Source: Bacteroidota bacterium | GTDB taxonomy: Bacteria > Bacteroidota > Bacteroidia > Chitinophagales > Chitinophagaceae | Direction of reading: 5' to 3' | DNA length: 64,000 nt | Assembly: GCA_947456625.1 (NCBI GenBank) | Contig: CANGQJ010000002.1 | Location: forward strand, 62,001 to 126,000 | Shown: piece after piece, positions 56,010 through 64,000 of the stretch | Numbering within the stretch: the stretch's first letter is position 1 | How the letters are laid out: each line of letters starts with the position of its first letter | Notes under the pieces: generated by a model | What the model was told of the DNA's origin: nothing | Databases searched by the model: none | Seen by the model: the letters and a program-made list of their open reading frames with translations, nothing else | Made by a program: the position numbers and the translations under genes

Positions 56010-57269
56010 ATGAAAAAACGTTATCAAGTACTATTGGTTTTATCGCTGCTTTCCATGATTACTTTTTTGGATCGTGTTGCACTTAGTTCTGCAAGTAGTA
56101 ATATTATGGACAGCTTGCATATTAGTACTGTGCAATGGGGCTGGATACTTGGCATGTTTACTTTAGCTTATGCAAGTTTTGAAATTCCAACTGGATGGCT
56201 AGGCGACAAGTTTGGTGGTAAAAGAATTTTAATAAGAGTGGTGTTGTGGTGGTCATTGTTTACCATATTAACAGGACTGGCTTCGGGTTTTATAATGCTT
56301 TTAGTAGTGCGTTTTTTATTTGGCGTGGGTGAAGCAGGTGCCTATCCCAACACTTCTATTATATTATCAAAGTGGTTTCCAGTATTGGAGCGTGGGCGCG
56401 CACAAGCAACCATATGGGGTGCAAGTCGCATTGGCGCTGCATTAACACCATTTATAGTACTTCCCATTCAACAAAATTATAGTTGGCATGTTTCATTTTA
56501 TACCTTAGGTTTTGTTGGACTGGTTTGGGTTTTGTTTTTTATTTTTTGGCAAAAAGAGGATCCTACACAAAGCAAAAACATAAGTCAAGCAGAATTAAAT
56601 TATATTTTAGAAAACAGGGATTTACCTACGCATCAAACAAATGAAAAAACTTTGTTTTGGTCAGGATTTAAAAATAAAAATTTAGGTTTTTTATTACTCA
56701 TGTATATCTGTTATGCAGTGGGTGCTTATTTTTTTCAGTCATGGTTCCATACCTATTTACAAAAGGGAAGGCATATTGCTGCACAGCAACTCATATGGGC
56801 TTCATCGGTTCCATATTTATTAGCAGCCCTTGGTTGTTTTACGGGTGGTTGGTTAAGTGATAAAGCATGTTTGCGATTTGGAAAAAAATGGGGTAGAAGA
56901 ATAGTACCAATGATAGGCCTTTTTGTTTCAGGAATTTGTATAGTATGCGCCTCACTTGTTAATGATAATTTAACATGCATTGTTTTATTGGGTATTGGCA
57001 TGGCATTTATGGATTTAACAGCACCGGTTGCTTGGGCTGTGGCCATGGATATGGGGGGTACCAAAAGTGGAACCGTTTCTGGGGCTATGAACTCGGCAGG
57101 TTTGCTGGGCGCGTATTTGAGCACAGTGGTTTTTGGATATGTAGCATCAACTTATGGGTATTATTTACCAGTTTTATTAATAGGTGTGCTTGTTTTTTGT
57201 GGCACATTTGTTTGGTTAAAAATTGACGCAACTCAGAAAATTGAGTTCCGAAAAATAAGTACCTTGTAG
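56010..57269 (+). CDS. MFS transporter (ACS/anion:cation symporter-like)
   Basis: LLSMITFLDRVALSSASSNIMDSLHIS, WGWILGMFTLAYASFEIPTGWLGDKFGGKR, GAGEAGAYPN-like GVGEAGAYPNTSIILSKWFP. Confidence 0.92.
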   Translation: MKKRYQVLLVLSLLSMITFLDRVALSSASSNIMDSLHISTVQWGWILGMFTLAYASFEIPTGWLGDKFGGKRILIRVVLWWSLFTILTGLASGFIMLLVVRFLFGVGEAGAYPNTSIILSKWFPVLERGRAQATIWGASRIGAALTPFIVLPIQQNYSWHVSFYTLGFVGLVWVLFFIFWQKEDPTQSKNISQAELNYILENRDLPTHQTNEKTLFWSGFKNKNLGFLLLMYICYAVGAYFFQSWFHTYLQKGRHIAAQQLIWASSVPYLLAALGCFTGGWLSDKACLRFGKKWGRRIVPMIGLFVSGICIVCASLVNDNLTCIVLLGIGMAFMDLTAPVAWAVAMDMGGTKSGTVSGAMNSAGLLGAYLSTVVFGYVASTYGYYLPVLLIGVLVFCGTFVWLKIDATQKIEFRKISTL

Positions 57270-57285
57270 CAACAAATTGTTGCTA
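57267..57285. repeat. 19-nt palindrome joining stop of MFS gene and start of next CDS
   Basis: TAGCAACAA-A-TTGTTGCTA; contains TAG stop and first base of ATG. Confidence 0.7.
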
Positions 57286-59714
57286 TGAAAAAATCTTTTC
57301 TTTTAGTATGCGTTTTAGTTCAAACGCTATTTGCAATTGCACAAGTAAATACCACCGTAAATAACAAAGTTCAACTACCTAATGGTTGGAAATTAAGTCC
57401 GGCTGGTACCAGTTTACCATTAGGTGATTTGCCTTTAAATATGGCTGTTTCCAAATCAAAAAAATTAATGGTAGTGACTAATAATGGGCAAAGTAAACAG
57501 TCGTTACAATTAGTTGATTTAGTAAATGATAAAATTGCAGATACCATTACCATTGATAAGTCATGGTTAGGAATTGCTTTTAGCGCAGATGAAAAATATA
57601 TTTATGCTTCCGGTGGCAACGATAATTGGATTTTACAATACGCTATTGCAAATAATAAATTCAAGCTTATTGATTCCATAAAATTAGGAGCAAAATGGCC
57701 AAATAAAATTTCTCCGGCAGGTTTGTGTTTAGACGATGCTAATAAAAAATTATACGTTGTTACTAAAGACGATAGCGCTTTGTACACCATTAATTTAGTA
57801 ACCAAAAAAGTGATTCAAAAAACATATTTAGCTGCAGAAGGTTACACTTGTAATTTATCTCCAAACAAAAACGAATTGTATATAAGTTGTTGGGGGGCAA
57901 AAAAACTTTTAGTATTTAGCACTGCTGCCAATCAAATCACAAAAGAAATTTCAGTTGGTGTTCATCCCAATGATTTTTGTATCACTAAAAATGGGAAAAC
58001 CGTATTTGTTGCCAATGGCGAAGACAACAGTGTTTCAGTTGTGGACTTAAGCACCTACAAGGAGGTAGAAGTTTTAAACACAGCCCTGTACCCCAATGCA
58101 CCAGCTGGTTCCAGCACTAATGGAGTAGCTTTAAGTGAGGATGAAAAAACTTTGTATGTTGCAAATGCAGATAATAATTATTTAGCCGTATTTGATGTAA
58201 GTAAAAAATTAGAAAGTCGTTCTAAAGGATTTATTCCTGTAGGCTGGTATCCAACTGCAGTTAAATTTATTCATGGAAAAATATATGTAACCAACGGAAA
58301 AGGGTTTAGCTCTTTTCCAAATCCATTAGGACCAGATCCATATAAACGAGGCGCTCAAATGGCGTATCAACAAGGATTATTAAAATCCTTAGAAGATGCA
58401 CAATACATTGGTGGCTTAATGAAAGGAACTTTAAGTATCATTAACACGCCTTCCGAAAAACAATTGGGATTATACTCGGCTGCTGTTTATGAAAACACAC
58501 CATATACCAAACAAAAGGAGCAGTTATCAAATGCAGAAAATGGTTCGGTGATTCCACAAAAAATTGGTCAGCCTTCGGCCATTAAACATGTATTTTATAT
58601 TGTAAAGGAAAACCGAACCTATGATCAGATTTTAGGTGATATTCCACAAGGAAATGGAGATACCACATTAACATTGTTTGGAGAAAAAATAACACCCAAT
58701 CAACATGCATTAGCTAAAGAATTTGTTTTGCTTGATAATTTTTATGTGAATGGCGAAGTGAGCGCCGATGGACATAACTGGACATTGGGAGGTTATGCAA
58801 ATGATTATTTAGAAAAAAATTGGGTAACCAGCTATGGTGGAAGAGGTGGTAATTATGACGCAGAGGGCACGCGTGAAATAGCCAGTAATAAAAATGGCTT
58901 TATTTGGGATTTTGCCAAGCGAGCAGGCGTTAGCTACCGAACCTATGGTGAATTTGCCGATGATTATAAGCCCAATATACCTGTTTTAAAAAATCATTTT
59001 TGTACCTACTTTACCAGCTGGGATCAAAAAGTAAGAGATACCACTAGAGTGGGTCAATGGAAAAGAGATTTTGACTCCTTGCTTGCAATTAATGCAGTTC
59101 CTCAGCTTAATACCATGCGCTTAATAAACGATCATACCGAGGGTATGCGATTAGGAAGGCCTTCTCCTTATGCGCATGTTGCCGACAACGATTTAGCCGT
59201 AGGTATGTTTGTAGACTATTTGAGTAAGAGTCCTATTTGGAACGAATCGGTGGTATTTATTTTAGAGGATGATGCGCAAAACGGACCCGATCACGTTGAC
59301 GCACACCGAAGCCCAGTATACATTGCAGGAGGATTTGTAAAAACCGGATTTGTTGATCACTCCATGTATTCCACCTCTTCTGTGTTAAAAACAATTGAAC
59401 TTATTTTGGGTATGCAACCCATGAGTCAATACGATGCAGCTGCAACTACTTTATGGAAATGCTTTGATAAAACACCAACACATAAAGGATTTACCACAAG
59501 AGCAAATAGCTGGGATTTAAACGAAATAAATACAGCACGAAATATCATGCAACAAAAAAGCGAAACCTTTAATTTCAAAAAAGAGGATAGCATTAACGAT
59601 CATGATTTTAATGAAGTACTATGGAAAGGCTTAAAAGGAGAGATGGCTATTTTACCTGCACCAAAAAGAGCCGCTTTTTTACAAGTAAAGCAAACTAAAG
59701 ACAAGGATGATTAA
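57285..59714 (+). CDS. Bifunctional YncE-like beta-propeller / alkaline phosphatase-superfamily phosphoesterase
   Basis: N-terminal YVTN blades; C-terminal KHVFYIVKENRTYDQILGD, NFYVNGEVSADGHNW, FILEDDAQNGPDHVDAHRSP. Confidence 0.9.
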   Translation: MKKSFLLVCVLVQTLFAIAQVNTTVNNKVQLPNGWKLSPAGTSLPLGDLPLNMAVSKSKKLMVVTNNGQSKQSLQLVDLVNDKIADTITIDKSWLGIAFSADEKYIYASGGNDNWILQYAIANNKFKLIDSIKLGAKWPNKISPAGLCLDDANKKLYVVTKDDSALYTINLVTKKVIQKTYLAAEGYTCNLSPNKNELYISCWGAKKLLVFSTAANQITKEISVGVHPNDFCITKNGKTVFVANGEDNSVSVVDLSTYKEVEVLNTALYPNAPAGSSTNGVALSEDEKTLYVANADNNYLAVFDVSKKLESRSKGFIPVGWYPTAVKFIHGKIYVTNGKGFSSFPNPLGPDPYKRGAQMAYQQGLLKSLEDAQYIGGLMKGTLSIINTPSEKQLGLYSAAVYENTPYTKQKEQLSNAENGSVIPQKIGQPSAIKHVFYIVKENRTYDQILGDIPQGNGDTTLTLFGEKITPNQHALAKEFVLLDNFYVNGEVSADGHNWTLGGYANDYLEKNWVTSYGGRGGNYDAEGTREIASNKNGFIWDFAKRAGVSYRTYGEFADDYKPNIPVLKNHFCTYFTSWDQKVRDTTRVGQWKRDFDSLLAINAVPQLNTMRLINDHTEGMRLGRPSPYAHVADNDLAVGMFVDYLSKSPIWNESVVFILEDDAQNGPDHVDAHRSPVYIAGGFVKTGFVDHSMYSTSSVLKTIELILGMQPMSQYDAAATTLWKCFDKTPTHKGFTTRANSWDLNEINTARNIMQQKSETFNFKKEDSINDHDFNEVLWKGLKGEMAILPAPKRAAFLQVKQTKDKDD

Positions 59715-59752
59715 TGAATTGATTAATTTTGTAATTAAGTAATAAAATTATT

Positions 59753-60850
59753 ATGCGCATAGCTCCTATTTCATTCAAAAACCTATATTTTATTGGATTC
59801 ACTTTTTTAATGGCTTGTGGTAAAAAACAAGAAACCATTCATCCAATTTCGGAAGCCATTACTGCTTCGGTTTATGCATCTGGCACCGTAAAAAGCGTTG
59901 GACAGTATGAGGTATATGCAAAAGTAAACGGAATTGTACAAAATGTTTTAGTTAGCGAAGGTAGTGACGTTAAAAAGGGTCAGGCTATTATAGCGCTGTC
60001 CAATAAAGCGCAGGAACTTGGCTATGAAAATGCAAAACTATTAGCCAACTATTCCTCGGCCGAAACTAATTTAGAAAAATTAAATCAAGCACAGAACGAA
60101 TTGGATGTAGCTAAATTAAAAATGGATAACGACGGCTCCTTATTAGATCGTCAAAAAAAATTATGGGGTAATGATATTGGAACTAAAAACGATTTAGATC
60201 AAAGAGAAATTGCTTATAAAAATAGTACAGCATTATATAATGCTAGTAAACTAAAATACAATGATTTAAAAAAGCAAATTGATTTTCAATCCAAGCAAAC
60301 CAATAAAACAGCTGCAATTTCTTCTACCACTTTAAATGATTTTTTGGTAAAATCAGAAATAAATGGAAAAGTGTTTAGCATTAATAAAGAAGTAGGTGAA
60401 ATGGTTACTACACAAATGCCTGTTGCCGTTATTGGTGATGCTCAAAAGTTTTATGTGGAACTTCAGGTAGACGAATATGATATTTCAAAAATTAAGAAAG
60501 GTCAAAAAACAATGATATCAATGGATAGCTATAAAGGACAAGCATTTGAAGCGGTTGTTGAAAAAATTTATCCAATAATGAATCCAAAATCAAAGTCATT
60601 TAAAGTAGACGCTGTATTTACTTTACAGCCTAATAATTTGTTTCCTAATTTAAGTGCTCAAGCAAATATAATTATTGAAGTAAAGGAAAAGGCCTTAACC
60701 ATTCCTCGCGCATTTTTAATAGACAATGAATATGTTTATTTAGAAAACAAAGAAAAAAGAAAAGTAAAATTGGGACTAATGGATTACGAAAAAGTGGAAA
60801 TACTTTCTGGTATTACAATAAACGATGCGTTGGTAAAAACCATTCAATGA
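59753..60850 (+). CDS. HlyD/MacA-like periplasmic adaptor lipoprotein
   Basis: TFLMACGKKQE lipobox; VYASGTVKSVGQYEVYAKVNGIVQNVLVSEGSDVKKGQ. Confidence 0.9.
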   Translation: MRIAPISFKNLYFIGFTFLMACGKKQETIHPISEAITASVYASGTVKSVGQYEVYAKVNGIVQNVLVSEGSDVKKGQAIIALSNKAQELGYENAKLLANYSSAETNLEKLNQAQNELDVAKLKMDNDGSLLDRQKKLWGNDIGTKNDLDQREIAYKNSTALYNASKLKYNDLKKQIDFQSKQTNKTAAISSTTLNDFLVKSEINGKVFSINKEVGEMVTTQMPVAVIGDAQKFYVELQVDEYDISKIKKGQKTMISMDSYKGQAFEAVVEKIYPIMNPKSKSFKVDAVFTLQPNNLFPNLSAQANIIIEVKEKALTIPRAFLIDNEYVYLENKEKRKVKLGLMDYEKVEILSGITINDALVKTIQ

Positions 60851-62106
60851 GAAAAGGATTACTATTAAATATTGCTAAATCACTCCTACTTGCTAGGTGG
60901 AGGCAAACCCTGGTTGCAGCTGTGGGCGTAACTTTTAGCATTACCATGTTTATTACGCTTTTAAGTTTTATGTCGGGGCTTAACGACTTACTAGATGGAC
61001 TTATACTTAACAGAACGCCACATGTAAGAATTTACAACGACATTAAACCCAACGCAGACCAGCCCATTAATAAAAGTGCTACCTATTCAAAAGCACATAA
61101 TTTTATAGGCTCTGTAAAGTCTGATGCAAACAGACAAGCCATTTATAATAGTGAAGCTATTATGAAATCCATTTTAAACGACCCGCGTGTATTGGGTCTT
61201 TCACCAAAAGTTACCGCGCAAGTTTTTTTTAATGACGGTAGTGTTGATATCACAGGAAGCATTTTTGGCATCAATTCCACCCAAGAAAGTAAGTTGTACC
61301 ATTTTGATGAATATATTACAACTGGAAATTCAGCCGATTTAACCAAGATAAATAATAGTATCATTTTAGGAAAAGGTTTGGCAGATAAATTATTAGTACA
61401 AATTGGAGATGCAGTTCAGGTTACCACATCTAAAGGTGATTTATTTCAACTTAAGGTAGTGGGTACTTTTCAATCTGGTATTAAGGATTTTGATAACGTT
61501 CAGAGTTATGCTTCCATTAATACAGTTCAAAAAATATTATCTGTTCCCAATGATTATATTACCAGCATTCAAGTAAAACTAAAAGATATTACACAAGCAC
61601 CAGCAGTTGCAAAAGAGTACCAAAAATTGTATCAAGCCGATGCAGAGGATATTCAAACTGCCAATTCCCAATTTGAAACTGGAAGTTCCATTCGAACCTT
61701 AATTTCTTATTCGGTAGGTATTACCCTTTTAATTGTAGCTGGATTTGGTATTTACAATATCTTAAACATGATGATATTTGAAAAAATGGATTCTATTGCC
61801 ATATTAAAAGCAACAGGTTTTTCAGGCACCGACGTAAAAAATATATTTATTTATATCGCAGTAACCATTGGAATTTTTGGAGGACTCATGGGTTTATTAT
61901 TTGGATTTGGTTTGTCTGCTGTAATTGATCAAATTCCATTTAATACTGCTTCACTACCTACCATAAAAACATATCCTATTGTTTATAACCCTAGGTTTTA
62001 TATCATTGGAATTATATTTTCATTTATCACTACTTATTTTGCCGGTTGGTTTCCTGCAAGAAAAGCAAGTAAAATAGATCCGGTAGTGATCATAAGAGGA
62101 AAATAA
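60847..62106 (+). CDS. ABC transporter permease (FtsX/MacB/LolC-type)
   Basis: 4-TM FtsX architecture; ILNMMIFEKMDSIAILKATGFSGTDV; PARKASKIDPVVIIRG; 4-nt overlap with adaptor. Confidence 0.92.
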   Translation: MRKGLLLNIAKSLLLARWRQTLVAAVGVTFSITMFITLLSFMSGLNDLLDGLILNRTPHVRIYNDIKPNADQPINKSATYSKAHNFIGSVKSDANRQAIYNSEAIMKSILNDPRVLGLSPKVTAQVFFNDGSVDITGSIFGINSTQESKLYHFDEYITTGNSADLTKINNSIILGKGLADKLLVQIGDAVQVTTSKGDLFQLKVVGTFQSGIKDFDNVQSYASINTVQKILSVPNDYITSIQVKLKDITQAPAVAKEYQKLYQADAEDIQTANSQFETGSSIRTLISYSVGITLLIVAGFGIYNILNMMIFEKMDSIAILKATGFSGTDVKNIFIYIAVTIGIFGGLMGLLFGFGLSAVIDQIPFNTASLPTIKTYPIVYNPRFYIIGIIFSFITTYFAGWFPARKASKIDPVVIIRGK

Positions 62107-62107
62107 A

Positions 62108-62782
62108 ATGAGCAAGATACTAGAAGCAAAAAATATTAATAAATTCTTTCATGATCCTGTAGACATACAGGTATTAGAAAATGTAAGTTTTAGTATCAAT
62201 AAAGGAGAATTTGTTTCCCTCACAGGAAAATCGGGTTGCGGAAAGTCAACCCTGTTATATGTTTTGTCCACTATGGATACCGATTATGATGGAACCCTAC
62301 TTATTGATGGCGTAGAAATGCCTAAAAAGAATGAGTCATTTTTAGCAAAAATTAGAAATGAAAAAATTGGTTTTGTATTTCAATTTCACTACTTATTAAA
62401 TGAGTTTAATGTGCTAGAAAATGTGATGCTTCCTGGCTTAAAGCTTGCAAAATATAGTAGGGACCAAGTAGAGTACCGTGCCATGGAGAAATTAAAAATT
62501 TTGGGCATTGATCATTTGGCTTTAAAAAAATCAAACCATGTTTCAGGGGGTGAAAAACAAAGGGTTGCTATTGCACGTGCTTTAATAAATGATCCACATA
62601 TTATCATGGGTGACGAGCCAACTGGAAACTTAGATAAAAAAAATAGTGACCTGGTTTTTGATATTTTTAATAAACTAGCCGACGAATTTAAACAAACCCT
62701 GCTTATTGTAACGCATGATCCTAGTTTTGCGGAGCGTACCCATCGCATTATAAAAATGGAGGACGGTAAAATAATTTCCTAA
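62108..62782 (+). CDS. ABC transporter ATP-binding protein (LolD/MacB-type)
   Basis: Walker A LTGKSGCGKSTLL, signature VSGGEKQRVAIARAL, Walker B IIMGDEPTGNLD. Confidence 0.96.
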   Translation: MSKILEAKNINKFFHDPVDIQVLENVSFSINKGEFVSLTGKSGCGKSTLLYVLSTMDTDYDGTLLIDGVEMPKKNESFLAKIRNEKIGFVFQFHYLLNEFNVLENVMLPGLKLAKYSRDQVEYRAMEKLKILGIDHLALKKSNHVSGGEKQRVAIARALINDPHIIMGDEPTGNLDKKNSDLVFDIFNKLADEFKQTLLIVTHDPSFAERTHRIIKMEDGKIIS

Positions 62783-62852
62783 AAACTTTTGGTTTTAGCA
62801 ATAGTCTTTTTTTAATAAATGCTTATATTCAAGTAGTAAAAATACCATTGCT

Positions 62853-63863
62853 ATGCATAAAGATCAACAACAAAGTATGGTGCCTACTATGGTTCCAACT
62901 ATGACGCCTACAATGGCAACACCTAATAGTGCTGCGCATAAGGATATTCCTGGAAATCCATCCACTGCGAAAAGTAGTGCTTCAAAATTAAACGACCGTT
63001 CTAACGGAAAACCACTACGCGTATTAAGTGAAGCGGATTGGAATTTTTGGATTCATAACGGATACATTGTTATAAAAAACGCTGTACCGCGTGAACAAGC
63101 TTTAGCTACGGCAAAATTTTTGTGGGAGTTTGAACAAAAAGATCCAAACAATAAAGAAACCTGGTACACGGCACCAAGGGCCGAAATGAAAATGAAAGAA
63201 TTAGCAGGTACCGGAATGGTGGAGTGTTATAATAATCAACATCAATGGAATAATAGACAAATGCAAAGAGTGTATAACGCTTTTGTAGACATTTGGGGTA
63301 CCGAAAAATTATGGGTAACCATTGACCGTGCCAATTTAAATTTTCCCATTAGACCAGGTCATGAATACAAAGCATTCATACATTGGGATTACGATCCGGA
63401 AACAAAACCAGTAAATGTACAAGGCGTATTGGCGCTTGCCGATCAAACCGATGAAAATATGGGAGGCTTCCAATGTATTCCAGAATTATTTAGAACTTAT
63501 GATACTTGGAAATTAACGCAACCCGAGGATAGAGACCGCTACAAACCAGATACAACAGGCTTTACACCCACTAAAGTAAAACTAGAAGCAGGTGACTTAT
63601 TAATATTTAATAGCCTGGAACCTCATGGTATCAGGGCCAACAATAGCGAAGATAAAGTACGTATTGCGCAATATATTTCCATGATGCCAGCCGAGGAGGA
63701 TAACGAAGCACTAAAAGAGTGGAGGGTAAATTCTTGGAAAAACAGAATAGCACCCGAAGGATACGCTTTCCCGGGCGATCCAAGAAATTGGGAACAAACA
63801 AAATATGACACTGCAGTATTAAATGATTTAGGAAAAAAATTATTAGGATTGGAAAAATGGTAA
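62853..63863 (+). CDS. Phytanoyl-CoA dioxygenase family protein
   Basis: WIHNGYIVIKNAVPREQ; FIHWDYDPETKPVNVQGVLAL; GDLLIFNSLEPHGIRANNS. Confidence 0.85.
   Translation: MHKDQQQSMVPTMVPTMTPTMATPNSAAHKDIPGNPSTAKSSASKLNDRSNGKPLRVLSEADWNFWIHNGYIVIKNAVPREQALATAKFLWEFEQKDPNNKETWYTAPRAEMKMKELAGTGMVECYNNQHQWNNRQMQRVYNAFVDIWGTEKLWVTIDRANLNFPIRPGHEYKAFIHWDYDPETKPVNVQGVLALADQTDENMGGFQCIPELFRTYDTWKLTQPEDRDRYKPDTTGFTPTKVKLEAGDLLIFNSLEPHGIRANNSEDKVRIAQYISMMPAEEDNEALKEWRVNSWKNRIAPEGYAFPGDPRNWEQTKYDTAVLNDLGKKLLGLEKW
62877..62924 (+). repeat. Four imperfect 12-nt units encoding MVPT-MVPT-MTPT-MATP
   Basis: ATGGTGCCTACT ATGGTTCCAACT ATGACGCCTACA ATGGCAACACCT. Confidence 0.8.
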
Positions 63864-63923
63864 ATTTAGTAGTCAAAAATATTATTAAAACAACTAGGTT
63901 GTAGCTCCCAATAAAAAATTATA

Positions 63924-64000
63924 ATGAAAATACTTAAGTATTCTTTTATCACTATTGCTAGTATTTTAATTATACTAGTTTCCTTGTTTGCACAAAAGGA
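63924..64000 (+). CDS. N-terminus of an exported protein, truncated by window edge
   Basis: ATG at 63924: MKILKYSFITIASILIILVSLFAQK, signal peptide-like. Confidence 0.6.
   Translation, partial: MKILKYSFITIASILIILVSLFAQK

Noticed and set aside
62853-63863. Biosynthetic gene cluster around PhyH dioxygenase and ABC exporter
   Set aside because: No core biosynthetic enzyme (NRPS, PKS, RiPP maturase) visible; only a dioxygenase next to an exporter.

Overview
This AT-rich window looks like chromosomal DNA from a Bacteroidota member, probably Chitinophagaceae-like. That placement is an inference from the SusC/SusD pair, a T9SS-type C-terminal sorting domain, TAnnTTTG promoter-like boxes and many exported proteins ending their signal peptides in ...NAQ/..FAQ. 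It is coding-dense. I found no IS element, prophage module, CRISPR array, rRNA or recognisable defence island. The content is dominated by exported amide/peptide hydrolases: penicillin acylases x2, serine beta-lactamase-family x3, S9 x2, M28, M20 x2, M24, an amidohydrolase and a single-domain asparaginase. Three export systems are present (EmrAB-TolC-like, RND-HlyD-TolC, HlyD-FtsX-ATPase ABC), with an OmpR/HK two-component system, an ECF sigma/anti-sigma operon, a sulfur divergon (ETHE1/rhodanese and TauE/SafE) and a SusCD pair. The least-explained items are: (a) a minus-strand structured RNA locus at about 40210-40500 with a promoter-like box, a foldable 5' domain, a GAAA-tetraloop hairpin, a tRNA-Cys(GCA)-like cloverleaf with unusual A33/G73, and an intrinsic terminator; (b) a four-gene Trx-ApbE-DUF4266-DUF3570 operon (about 37.1-40.1 kb) behind a perfect 18-bp palindrome; (c) a two-component system overlapping a UbiA-like membrane protein gene; (d) an M20 amidohydrolase split by a one-base frameshift. 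All family calls are by reading the translations; no searches were run.
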